Positions 21,810 to 32,004 of a stretch of 64,000 nucleotides of DNA are shown in pieces (positions within the stretch are counted from its first letter, which is position 1; each line of letters starts with the position of its first letter). The notes under the pieces were generated by a model. It was not told the DNA's origin. It did no database searches and was given only the letters and a program-made list of their open reading frames with translations. Position numbers and translations under genes: made by a program. Source of the stretch: Zantedeschia hybrid cultivar (lineage: Eukaryota; Streptophyta; Magnoliopsida; Alismatales; Araceae); the NCBI GenBank assembly GCA_030544215.1, contig JARZZO010000002.1, positions 23,187,395 to 23,251,394 on the forward strand, read 5' to 3'.

Positions 21810-23575
21810 AGAGAGAGCCCCGCCAATGCTACGAGTTCAAGGGCAGGTACGCATGCAAACCCTCGACATGTGACTGCTGCTACCTCCCCCCCATGACTTG
21901 CGGGCATTCGTCTGGGATGTGAAAATTTTCTCTCTCCTCCTTCCCCTGGGATTTTTAATCCAAGATTCTTCTGCCGCCGACTCCCTCGTCGGTGCAGCCA
22001 TGAAGAGGCCTTATCGTTCCCACGTTCTCCACCCCTCAGGAACCCTGCAGCAACTTTAAGATGTCTATCTGGCTCAGTTCAAGTATATATCTTTCTGCTT
22101 ACATACACAGAATATGTATAAAACTATATATTTCATGAATTGCAGATATGTACTATATGTTTCTGTGATTGGTAAGCAGCTGAGGTTCTTCTGTCTGTAT
22201 CTCTCTCCCCTTCATTTTTGTGGGGCAGTTCATCACATGGTCACACGTTAACCTATCAGAGAGCCCATATTTCCGGTGTTCAGAGGACACATGGCTCCAA
22301 TTTGAGCTGCACCAACCGGGATATGGTTGGTTGTTCTCAACAGCTTTCTCCCATGGCGTGGGGCCGAGGGGGGTGGCTGCTAAGATCGACTTACCTGGTA
22401 TTTTGGGTCCCCTTGGGACTTTGGGGGGTCGCAAGAATACTTGGGCCATACTATTTAATTCTCTGGTAAGCTTTCTTAAGATGTCGGCTAGGCTTGCATC
22501 ATGTGGGCATGCACATGGGTGCCACTAGAATACGGGGAGGTGCAGTTTGCAATAAACCAATTACATGTGATCTGATGCCCGAAACAAAACAAGGGTTGCA
22601 CTGTGCCCTATAGTATATGCCCTGCCAAAGAATCTGCATAACAGTGCAGCGTTTTCCAGAGCTCCACAGATCCCTGCATAGTTAACCAGATTTGTAGCTT
22701 GGATATATAGTTGATGACAGGAAGACTAGCCAGTGATGCTGTCCGATATGATGCAGGGTAACTCTGCATTTGTTTTGGTTTGTCTGGAATACCTCCAGAT
22801 CTCCTGTGTGTTTCTGTCTCTGAGATCTATTAAAGGACGAAAACGCCAGCAAGTAGAATATAAGTTAATGGATGGTACCAAGACGGCAAGGCCTTATAGG
22901 ATCGTTGGGATCCGATTTCTGCTACTAGCTATTTAATACTGGATGCCATCTGCGTTGCCAAGGTCTGAAGACACGTTGATCTAGCACACCGCCCATGACT
23001 TATTTGTGAAGAATAAGCTGAACCCATTCTCTCAGTAAGAGTGCACATCCAAGTTTCCAACACCAGCCAATCATTAAAGCCTCTAAGCAACTGGGATGGA
23101 TTCTAATTAAGTTGGGAGGAAGGTGGGATGTCCTTCAATTCCTTATTGGTAAAATTAAGGAGCAAAGCAACCAAGGAGTGTGCCCATCCAACGAAGCAGC
23201 AAGTAATACTCTTTTCTCAAATCTCTCATCTAAGATCACATGGTTGACAAGGAGAGATGGAAAATTTGGGCCACACCTCGTAAGCCCATTGTTTTTGACC
23301 CTGATATGATATGCATGTGATAAGTCCACTCCAATTTAAGTCAAGTCTCACCGCCATCCACTGGCTGAAATGCATCTAATCTCATGTGGGTAGAGTCAAA
23401 AGTCAGAGCGTCTAGCCTAGAATTAAGCACGAAGGTTTCGGCTTTATTTGCGACTTTTCATAGTTGCGGTCAAAAGAGGGCAATGATCTAGAGAGGTTGG
23501 GAGAAACGCCAAGGGGCATCTCAATTTGTCGTCTTCCCCGGACGCTACCCAATGCAGCAATATGTGCTTGTACAT
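21810..23575. other. Expansin upstream region and intergenic DNA
   Basis: No supported gene. Overlapping frames at 22153-22528 on both strands lack any domain. Expansin regulatory sequence is expected in the first few hundred bases but none is diagnostic. Confidence 0.4.
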
Positions 23576-23596
23576 ATACGTACATCCACCTTGTAT
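23576..23596. repeat. Target-site duplication of the LINE, downstream copy
   Basis: A 21-base sequence starting ATACGTACATCC is identical to 31014-31034. It lies next to the element's poly(A) tail (T run on the plus strand from 23597). Confidence 0.9.
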
Positions 23597-24850
23597 TTTT
23601 TTTGAAACTTAAAGTGAGTGAAATTTATTAAGAGAAGTAACCAGGATAACAATAATTGTATGCTTCTAAAGCAGAGATAAGAACATTAGGAAAAGAGGGG
23701 AAGTCCCAAACGTTTTTCCTGCATAGTAGAGCAAGCTAGCCTAGTTAGGCAATGAGCAACACCATTACAAGATCTAAGGATGAAACAAATATTTAAGGAG
23801 AATTGGTCTCTGGCAATTTTGGATGATAATTTGCGAGCTCCAAGGTGGATCCTTGATCTTGAGGACAGCATTGATGATGTTGAGGGCGTCACCTTCCACA
23901 AGAGCTGTTATATGAGAGCTGGCAGCCAGCTTCAGAGCTTCAAGAAGGGCGAGAGCTTCAACAACACCTGGATCAGACGAATGGACAGGCTTGGAGAGGC
24001 AGTAGGTAGGCTTGCCTAGGTGATCTCTGATAACAATCCCAATAACACCACCTTGGCAAGAAGTAGCCCCATCAAAGTTAATCTTTACCATATTGGCCTC
24101 AAGGGGGAGCCAATTAGATAACTTAGTTGGTTGCTTGGTAGCTGAAATAGGAGCTGGAGGTTGATAGGAAACCAGAAAGTTGCTTCGGTGGTGGCAGCAA
24201 TAATTGTTAAGAGAGGATTGGGCCTTTTGCCTTCAAAGATAGTACAACATCTAGTCTTCCAAACCTGCCATAGTATTGAGAAGCACATGGAAATGAGGTA
24301 GATGTCTTCCCCATCCTTAGAAAGAGGAGGAGAGCCCCAAAGTATAATTCTGCCAGCAAGACTTGAATTATCAGAGTCAAAGCGATAGTTTAGGGGAGAG
24401 GCCAGTCAAACACTGCGAGCAAAGTGGCAATGGAAGAAAATATGTTCAACAGTTTCCAGATCCAAGTGGCAAATCGGGCAGAGGCTATCAGCTGCAGGGA
24501 TTCTCTTCGAGATGATACTGTTGACAGGGATAGCATTTTTTATGTATATCCAGATAAAGTGGGTAATCTTTCGGGGAACCACCTTCGCAATGTGGGTGCT
24601 CTAAATAATTTTCCACATAGGATCCAGGCAGGAGGTTGATCCATGGGAGTTCTGCATGAGGAACCGATAAGCAGATTTGATAGAGAAAACTCCATTTGTA
24701 TTAAGAGGCCAAACAAGCTTATCTCCAGGACTGGAGTTTGTGGTAGGGAGAGTAATTGAGGAAATAGCCTTGGCAGTGTCAGTAGTAAAGACCCTGTTTA
24801 TGAGGTCCTGGTTCCACTGATGGTTTGAAATAAGTTGAAAAACCCAAGTA

Positions 24851-24872
24851 GGGGGGGGGGGGGGGGGGGGGG
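24851..24872. repeat. Homopolymer of 22 G inside LINE ORF2
   Basis: The run lies between two frames that continue each other's protein (before: RIRDDYQQH; after: YLGFSTYFK versus TWVFQLISNHQW). It marks a length change that shifts the reading frame. Its length may be unstable or partly a sequencing artefact. Confidence 0.85.
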
Positions 24873-25457
24873 TGTTGCTGATAGTCATCTCTGATTCTAG
24901 GTGGACCTAAGAGACCGGGGATCCATTTGTCTAGCCAAATATTAGTAGTCAGACCATCTTGAATAATATGGAAGTAGACTTGAGAGGCAATCTGCCTGAC
25001 CTGCAACATGGCCTTCCAAGGGAGTGAATAGGGACCAGCTTCAGGAACATCCCAGTAGGAGTAATTTGTCAGGTACTTTGCTCGAATAAGAGAGGCCCAC
25101 AAAGAGTTCTGACTGTGGAGGAATTTCCAGACAATTTTTAGCACAGAGGCTCTGTTGTAGGTTTGTAAATCCCTGATACCAAGTCCGCCTGACAAATTAT
25201 GTTGCTTCAATGTGTTCCAGTTGCAGAGATGGAGCCTTTTGTGATCCTTGGAGTCACCCCAGAGAAAAGGGTATTGGATCTGGTTAAGCTTCTGAAGGGT
25301 AGCTATGGGGAGGATACCCATACTCATAGCATGTACTGGGATGGAAGAAAGGACAGAGTTTATAAGAGTAACTCTCCCAGCAAAGGATAAGGAGTTAGCC
25401 TTCCATTTTGAGAGCTTGAGCTTCATTTTGTCTTCCAAGAAGAAGAATTGGCCCAGC

Positions 25458-26761
25458 TGTGAGTGCTCAAATTAGATGTGTGATTATTATGAAAAATTAT
25501 GTTGTTTATGTGAAAAATAAAACCTATTAAAGAAACTAGGTGAATGTGATCGTCAGAAACTTTTAACTAAAAAGTTCCAAAAGAAAGATTTTGATCGCCT
25601 ACCTGTTTTGGATGTGGGAGATGTTCGAGTCCTTGATTCCCCTCCTTCAGCCGGCTGAAGAAATAGAGCCCTTTCTATCTTTGTTCTTGCTTCGACTGCT
25701 TATTGGGCTTTGAGGATCATCCAACCTTCCCTTTTTCTTGTTGATTCTCTGTTAATTCCCTCCTCTTGTTCTCCTTTTATACCTTGCAAGAAAATGGAAA
25801 GAAAGAAAGAGGGAACAATGAGAACTCAAATAGATGTAGTATCTATTCTAGTAGAAATTCTGAGCATGCAACTAGACAAATGAACTCACTTGTTTGATGG
25901 TCTTTTAAACCCCTTTAAAACAAATAGGTTTGGAAAATAATGCTAGTGGGTGTGTCGCATGGAATGATGTGATGAATGAGATTTTGAGCTTAATATGATG
26001 ATGAAATCAATATGATGAAAATAGGAGAACTAAATTGAATGGCCTCTGGAAAGCCTTGGTCTTGGAAGTTCTTGAAAGGACAAAGAAGCGATGAAGAAAG
26101 GATGCCGACTCCTGGTAGAAACAGCGCTTTGATTCTTCAGCGTATGGACGTCGTCTCCTTCTTGGATCGAATTACACTCTTTTCTCAAGGATTATCACTC
26201 TAATCACTTATCATCACTAACTCTTTAATGACCAAAGGGTTGGGTATTTATAGACTTTTCATCCGCGGTTATTTTAAAGAATAACATGAAATAATTTTGA
26301 AGTTTATCCGGCTAACAAACAGATTAACACAGATTAATTCATCTTTATCTGTGATTATCTAAAACGCGTCGCTCATGGAAGACGCCTTTTAGACTAATTA
26401 AGATAAGGATAAACATCCGGAAAAAAAAATAAAAACAGCTTAGGAAACATAAACGACGTCGTGACTTACAGACGTCTTTAATTAATTAATCAATTAATTA
26501 AAATTCAAATTTAAATATCAAAATATGAATAAACTCTAAATGGCGTCTGCACATGTAGACGTCTTTCAGAATTTTTCATATTTTAATCAAAATTTGAGTT
26601 AAAATCAATTTAATTGACTAACTTAAATCATGTCTGTCTGACCCGATACTATTTAGATAATTAATAAAAAACTAACTAATGATTAAATATCAGACCATTC
26701 TGAAGCATTATTATATGATATGAAATTCACTCAAAATGATGTCAAAATTAGCGTGTCTACA
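25458..26761. mobile_element. Solo LTR (1304 bp) inside LINE ORF2, TSD CCAGC
   Basis: The segment begins TGTGAGTGC and ends GTGTCTACA, with CCAGC on both sides (25453-25457 and 26762-26766). Removing it and one CCAGC copy restores the reverse-transcriptase reading from VPFWPIRSRLV to FLEDKMKLKLSKWK. No gag or pol is present. It therefore arose by LTR-LTR recombination, after the LINE inserted. It carries three copies of a 34-bp hairpin module. Confidence 0.9.
26359..26568. repeat. Three 34-bp hairpin modules in the solo LTR
   Basis: At 26359-26392, 26449-26482 and 26535-26568 the same design recurs: a 12-base arm ending CGTC, exactly 10 spacer bases, and a 12-base arm starting GACG. The arms are, for example, CTAAAACGCGTC with GACGCCTTTTAG, and CTAAATGGCGTC with GACGTCTTTCAG. 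The same design is found six times in the LTR at 54-55 kb. Confidence 0.8.
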
Positions 26762-29058
26762 CCAGCCTGCTTCTGATTGGCCAGAAGGGGACACCTAGGT
26801 ACATTTCTTTATCTGACATGATGGGGATCCCAGTTGAAAAACTCAGTTCTTGTTGGACAGCAAGTGGGGTGTTAGGACTGAAGAACAAGCCCGATTTTGT
26901 CTTGTTAAGATGCTGACCAGACCAACCGCTATAAGTATCAAGGCAGGAAAAGAGGCCCTTTAGATCTGCAAGATTTGCTTTGCCAAAGAGAACAATGTCA
27001 TCTGCATACATGAGGTGAGTAATTATAGGAGCTCGCCAATTGACCTTCAGACCAACAATGGAGCCTTCATCAACTTTGGAATTAATCAGTTGGATGAGCA
27101 TTTCAGCACATATGATGTAGACATAGGGGGAAAGAGGGCATCCCTGCCTGATTCCTCTGCTGGGGGTAATAAAGCTAGTACATTCTCCATTGATGATGAT
27201 GGAGTGGGTTGCAGTAGTAATGAAGAGTAGGATTAATCTGCTACCTGACTTGAGAAACCAAACTTCTTGAGGGTGGTAGCAATGAAACTCCATTCAAGTT
27301 TATCATAAGCCTTCGAGATGTCCACTTTGAGAGCAAAGGATCCTACTTTCCCTTTCTTACTTTTCATGGAATGAACTACTTCCTGGGTGACTAGAATGTT
27401 GTCCAAGATTTGCCTGTGAGCAACAAAGGCATATTGATTTGGAGATATCAACTTTGGGAGCAAGGACTTAAGACGCTTGGCTACGATTTTGGCAGATATT
27501 TTATAAATTACATTAGCCAAGCTGATAGGCCTGTAGTCAGCAGGAGAAGTAGCTAGTTTCTTCTTGGGAATCAAAGCAATAAGAGTATGATTCATTTTTG
27601 TTGGCATATGAGTGTCTCTGAAAATACCTTGAGTACAGTGAATGACCTCAGCCTTAACTATATCCCAATAATGCTAGTAGAATAAGGGAGGAAGACCATC
27701 AGGACCAGGAGCTTTCCTGGGAGACATGCTTTGAATGGCTTCAGTGATCTCACTGTCTGAAGGAATGGAAACCAGTAAGCAATTATCTTGTTCATTGATC
27801 AGCCCACTCAGGCTGTTGTGAGGCTGCCAGTTGCTGAAGTTTGGGTCAGGAGGAGAGGCTGAGTATAAATCCTGAAAGTAGTTAATGAAGCAGTTCTTAA
27901 TGATGGTCTTATCTTCCACCCAAACATCATTTCCCAATTGAATACCAGTAATTTTGTTATTGCCTCTGCGACATAACACTGAGAGATGGAAAAAATTTGA
28001 GTTCCTGTCACCATGAGTGAACTAATGGGCCTTTGCTCTTTGCCTCCAAAATTCATGTTCTTCAAGGAGAGCCTGTTTGAGTGATAGCCGAAGAATTTTG
28101 CTAGCTTCCAAGGTTTCCTCTGAAGGTTGATCCATATCTAGGGAGTTGAGTTGCTTACCCAAAACTTGACTCCTCATTCTGGCATTAGAGAAGTTGCATT
28201 TTTTCCATTTCTTCATGCTGGTTTGGATAATGCCAATCTTGCCATAATAATTTGAAGATAAGTGAGGGGAGGAAGTCCAAGATGATTGAACTACCTTCCC
28301 AAAATCCTTCCTGATGGTCCAGGCGGATTCCATTTTGAAAGGAGTACATATGTGTCTTTTGGTGGCTTCGGTTCTCAGGAGAATGGGTCTATGATCGCTG
28401 GCAACAAGGGGAAGGTGGAGGATTCTGGTATAAGGGAATTTCAGATACCACTCAGAGTTAACAAAGCCTCTGTCAATTTTTTCTCTGATGTGGAAGGGGA
28501 GGGACCTGTTGTTTGACCAAGTGTAGGCAGGGCCTTCATGGCCAAGGTCAATCAGACCAGTATCGTTAACAAAGGATAGGAAGTGTTTTGTATGGAGGCA
28601 GCTCACAGGACAACCACCATATTTTTCAAATTGAAACATAATGGAATTGAAATCTCTAATGATACACATAGGCTCTTGGATGTTTCTAATAATAAGAGAT
28701 AGCTTCTGCCAGAATAATCTTCTCTCTGCGACTGTTGGAGGGGCATACACGCATATAAGAGTCCATTGATTGCCTTCGTTGTCAAGGACCTTGGCAATGA
28801 TAAAAAATTTACAATAGTCCACAATGCTGACTAGGGTGGGGGGTTGCCACCAGAGCCATAGGCCCCCACTGAAACCGTCAGCTTCAACCACAAAATAGTT
28901 AGAAATTTGGTTCTTGAAAAAGAAATTATTGCTGAAGTGAGCCTGAGCCTTAGTCTCTGCAAGAAAACATATATCAGGTTTTGTAGAAAGGGATAGTTGT
29001 TTGATGTAGGATATTGTCGAGGGCCCTTTCACCCCTCGACAATTCCAGGCCAATAGTT

Positions 29059-30669
29059 TCATTTGGATCCCTGCGGCAATTTTTGGTCGGCCGCCATGAC
29101 TCTTTCATCTGAGGGGGAATAGGATACATCCAAGTTTGAGATTCTTCCTGCTGCAGGTAGAGGCTTCATGGACTTGTTTAAGTTGTGCTTGGCTTTTGTC
29201 AGAGATAAATTTTGTCCTGAGTTGTAGATCAGATGTGGGCTGAGAACATTGAGCTCCAAGGGTTTTGTTGAGTGAGAGACCAAGCCATCCTCCACATATT
29301 TAACTTTTTTCCCCATACCATCTCTGAGATCTGGTCTGCTATGATCACCTTTCTTTCTCTTCGTAGGGGACAGGTTGTTATCCAGAATGGAGATGGGGAT
29401 ACAATAGTCAGTACTCAGAGGTAAGGGTGAGGATTGGAGGGGTACATTGTGTAAAACTCCATCTCTGACAGCAAGATTTCTGGGGGATGCCCGTAGAGGG
29501 GTTAGCTGCAAGCCAGTTAGTTGAGTGTTTGCTTTAGAGCATTGATGGGGGCCTTTCCTTGTAGGTGTTGTCCCATCACTAACAGTCCTAGGTTCACATG
29601 GCTTCACATCTTTGCTAGCTGATTGCTGACAGGTGGTCTGAGGTAGCTCATGGCCAACAGTGGTGGTGGCGTAAGGCTCTTGAACTGAGGCATCAGTTTG
29701 CTTCTCGAGGAAAACAATTTTTTTCCTGATCTTTGACTGTGTCTCTGCTTTTTGTTTCATATTTCCAGAGTGAGTGGGTGACTGATTGGAGGATTCATCG
29801 TTGCAACTAGTATCAGCATTTTGTTTGGATTGAAGGATCCTTTGTTCTTTGGGAGGGATATTTGAAGCTTTTAGCCAGTCTCCAAACTCAAATCTGATAG
29901 ATTGGGTCATGCAGTTCTTAAGAGTTGGTGAAAACGAACCTTTTATTTGAGTTTTCAAGTGGGAGAGTTCTTTGCAGGCAGCATTATTGTGTCCCAATCT
30001 GCCACAGAATGAGCAAATATTGGGCATCCTTTCATAGGCAACATCAAACTTTTTAACAGATCCATCTGGAAGCCGAGCAGAAATATGAGGTTTTAAGGGT
30101 TGAGAGACATCAATGGAGACTCTGACCCTGGCGTAGGTGCTCCAAAACATAGTGCCTCCATGGTGTGTAGGGTAAGGATTACCAAGTTGAGATGCCAGCT
30201 TTTCAACTACTTTATCAGACAAGAAGTCTTCAGGGAGATCATAAATCCGAGCCCAAAGATCTCCTCTCTTCAGTTGGTATTCGGAAGGGGGGGTGTTTGG
30301 TCTGCATCTCTCCAGAAGAAGAAGGTCCCCATTGTAGAACCAGGGAGATCTTTTGAAGACTGTGTCTATTTCATCACTCAAAGCTAGTCTTAACAAGAAA
30401 GCATTGTTTGAGTAGTCTAGGAGGAGCCACTGACCTGATGGTTTCCACATCTTGGAAACCCATTCCTTAAGCCCCGCTGGTCTGGTTTTGCTGGTAGAAT
30501 GGACTTTGACGATAAGGCTCAACTTCCATCTGCACATCTCATCTAGATCATTTTCCTCCAGCTCAACCAGGGAGATCGGGGCTTCCTTGCACATGAGCTT
30601 CCTGAAATTCCCCAACAGCTCAATCTCATTTTGGTTGAGTTGCGAGTCCATCGGGTCCGCTTCCTCCAT
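29059..30669 (-). CDS. LINE ORF1 protein (DUF4283 plus CCHC zinc knuckle), 536 aa
   Basis: An uninterrupted frame of 536 residues. Residues about 50-215 form a DUF4283-type domain (RWKLSLIVKVHS, then WLLLDYSNNAFLLRL, then RGDLWARIYDLPEDFLS) typical of plant L1 ORF1 proteins. It is followed by a zinc knuckle C-x2-C-x4-H-x4-C at Cys219, Cys222, His227 and Cys232 (ICSFCGRLGHNNAAC). The rest is polar, low in recognisable structure and probably disordered. ORF1 proteins coat the LINE RNA and act as chaperones (family knowledge). The stop codon overlaps the ORF2 start as ATGA, which suggests coupled termination and re-initiation. The frame is intact although ORF2 is broken. Confidence 0.9.
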   Translation of the reverse strand: MEEADPMDSQLNQNEIELLGNFRKLMCKEAPISLVELEENDLDEMCRWKLSLIVKVHSTSKTRPAGLKEWVSKMWKPSGQWLLLDYSNNAFLLRLALSDEIDTVFKRSPWFYNGDLLLLERCRPNTPPSEYQLKRGDLWARIYDLPEDFLSDKVVEKLASQLGNPYPTHHGGTMFWSTYARVRVSIDVSQPLKPHISARLPDGSVKKFDVAYERMPNICSFCGRLGHNNAACKELSHLKTQIKGSFSPTLKNCMTQSIRFEFGDWLKASNIPPKEQRILQSKQNADTSCNDESSNQSPTHSGNMKQKAETQSKIRKKIVFLEKQTDASVQEPYATTTVGHELPQTTCQQSASKDVKPCEPRTVSDGTTPTRKGPHQCSKANTQLTGLQLTPLRASPRNLAVRDGVLHNVPLQSSPLPLSTDYCIPISILDNNLSPTKRKKGDHSRPDLRDGMGKKVKYVEDGLVSHSTKPLELNVLSPHLIYNSGQNLSLTKAKHNLNKSMKPLPAAGRISNLDVSYSPSDERVMAADQKLPQGSK

Positions 30670-31013
30670 GGTTAGCCAGACCCGGGATGCACAGGGAGGG
30701 ATCTAGAATATAGGAAGGGGGGAAGGAAGGGGCAGGTCAGCAAGCCCCTGCAATATTCACCTCTGAGAGAGAGGGGGATTACTGAAGCTACAGTGGAACT
30801 AGCCGTTGCATTCAAAACGGTTTCGAGAAGACGGGTTTCGACAGGAGGCTATCCTGAAGATGGGGGTAGCAAAGCATGGTAGAAAGTAGGGGAAGGGGAG
30901 ATGAAGGAGAAAGGAAAGCAGAGTTGGAGCTCAGGGTGAGAGGGGGGAGAGGGAAGGAGAGCAGAGCGGGAGCTCTGAGTTTTCCAGAGCCGGAGCTCTG
31001 AGATACTTGAGAC

Positions 31014-31034
31014 ATACGTACATCCACCTTGTAT
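31014..31034. repeat. Target-site duplication of the LINE, upstream copy
   Basis: Identical over 21 bases to 23576-23596. It marks the 5' end of the minus-strand LINE and shows the insertion is full-length rather than 5'-truncated. Confidence 0.9.
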
Positions 31035-32004
31035 ATAGCAGGTGTTTCAGCGAGTTTGATGGAGAGCATTTATTGTGTCATTTATATCTCTTGCTTGTCA
31101 AAGTTTTTTGGTTAATAACTTGTAGAACAGGAGGACAGTTGAGGAAGACCTTGCTTTAGTCAGTCTAATATTTTTCTTATTTTTCCCCTCTCTCACCAAT
31201 CACAATGTGTGGCTGCCACCAACCGCTTTCGTCACAATGGGGTGCGGACGCCACGGCCCCCCCCTGTTACCTATTGTCCTCTGCTCTCAGATCTGCGGAT
31301 GTTTTGAAAACAGGCCAAGTAGCGGCAACTTTCCTCCGAACATGACCACCTGAGAAGCAACCAACCATTCACGTTTAACTCTTGTCAACGTTTCAAGTCT
31401 TTCTGACTGACTTTAAGTTTTACTTTTATCACACTCACCAAAAATCGTCTGGTCATCAAACCAGACAACTCCTATTGAAATTAGTTTTGACATAACTTTT
31501 ACAACCAATCAAAGTTCTTATCAAATGATCAGACAGATCCCAATCAGTGTTAAGAAAAGAATAAAGTAGAAAATGTCGTTTAATGATAGTTCCCTTATGA
31601 AGTCCAAAATCACAAGTGTGCAAAAGAAACATGGACGCACTCTTGGCGCCATGGCCTTCTTGGAGAAATAATGTAGCTCATGAGTTAGGAGGTGAAGAGC
31701 ATAGTCATCAGAAAAGTGGTACATCAGCTTTCCATACACCACGCGAGTCTGAATTGGTAGCAAATCCGAAGAAAGACATTCTAGGAAAGTTTTCCCAATG
31801 ACCAAAATAGCGTTGCTTAAACGACCAGCATTAGTATACAGCAATTTATGGGAGCATGGAAGCCAATTCAAAACACAAGATAAACTCAATGTGACAACAA
31901 AGTTGAAAGAACAGGGTAATTTCTATCAGAATTCAATCAAACTAATATCAACGTCACGGTGGTCTCCAGTGACAAAACAGAGGCTTCATCAATCCATAGC
32001 TTGT
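31035..32004. other. Intergenic DNA and probable RPN3 3' untranslated region
   Basis: No supported gene. The minus-strand frame at 31521-31889 shows no domain. The last 200-300 bases before 32005 are expected to be the 3' untranslated part of RPN3. Confidence 0.45.

Larger units (their letters stand above)
23686..29062 (-). pseudogene. LINE ORF2 (endonuclease, reverse transcriptase, RNase H), disrupted
   Basis: The start ATG (29062) overlaps the ORF1 stop by four bases. Endonuclease: WNCRG with Asn7, AETKA with Glu36, RDFNSI (family GDFN, so Gly to Arg) and SDHRP are present. Reverse transcriptase: KVDISKAYDKLEW, GIRQGCPLSPYV and YADDIVLF are present. Then come a zinc-binding segment (CPICHLDLETVEHIFFHC) and RNase H (KINFDGA, EALALLEALKLA, VEGDALNII). 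Breaks: in-frame TAG at 28022-28024 (Trp site in the family context), TAG at 27674-27676, a frameshift near 27240, a solo LTR at 25458-26761, a poly-C frameshift at 24851-24872, stops at 24601 and 24406, and a frame change in RNase H. It cannot make a full protein. Confidence 0.9.
23597..31013 (-). mobile_element. Full-length L1-type LINE, nested by a solo LTR
   Basis: The element is 7417 bp including a 1.3-kb solo LTR. It is bounded by a perfect 21-bp target duplication (23576-23596 and 31014-31034) and ends in a short poly(A) on the minus strand. In transcription order it has a 5' leader of about 340 bases, ORF1 (gag-like, open), ORF2 (endonuclease, reverse transcriptase, RNase H; broken) and a short 3' region. 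This is the usual plan of plant L1 elements. The perfect target duplication and open ORF1 suggest a fairly recent insertion, while ORF2 has several disabling changes. Confidence 0.95.

Noticed and set aside
22153..22528. Overlapping frames of about 100 codons on both strands
   Set aside because: Mutual shadows without recognisable protein features.
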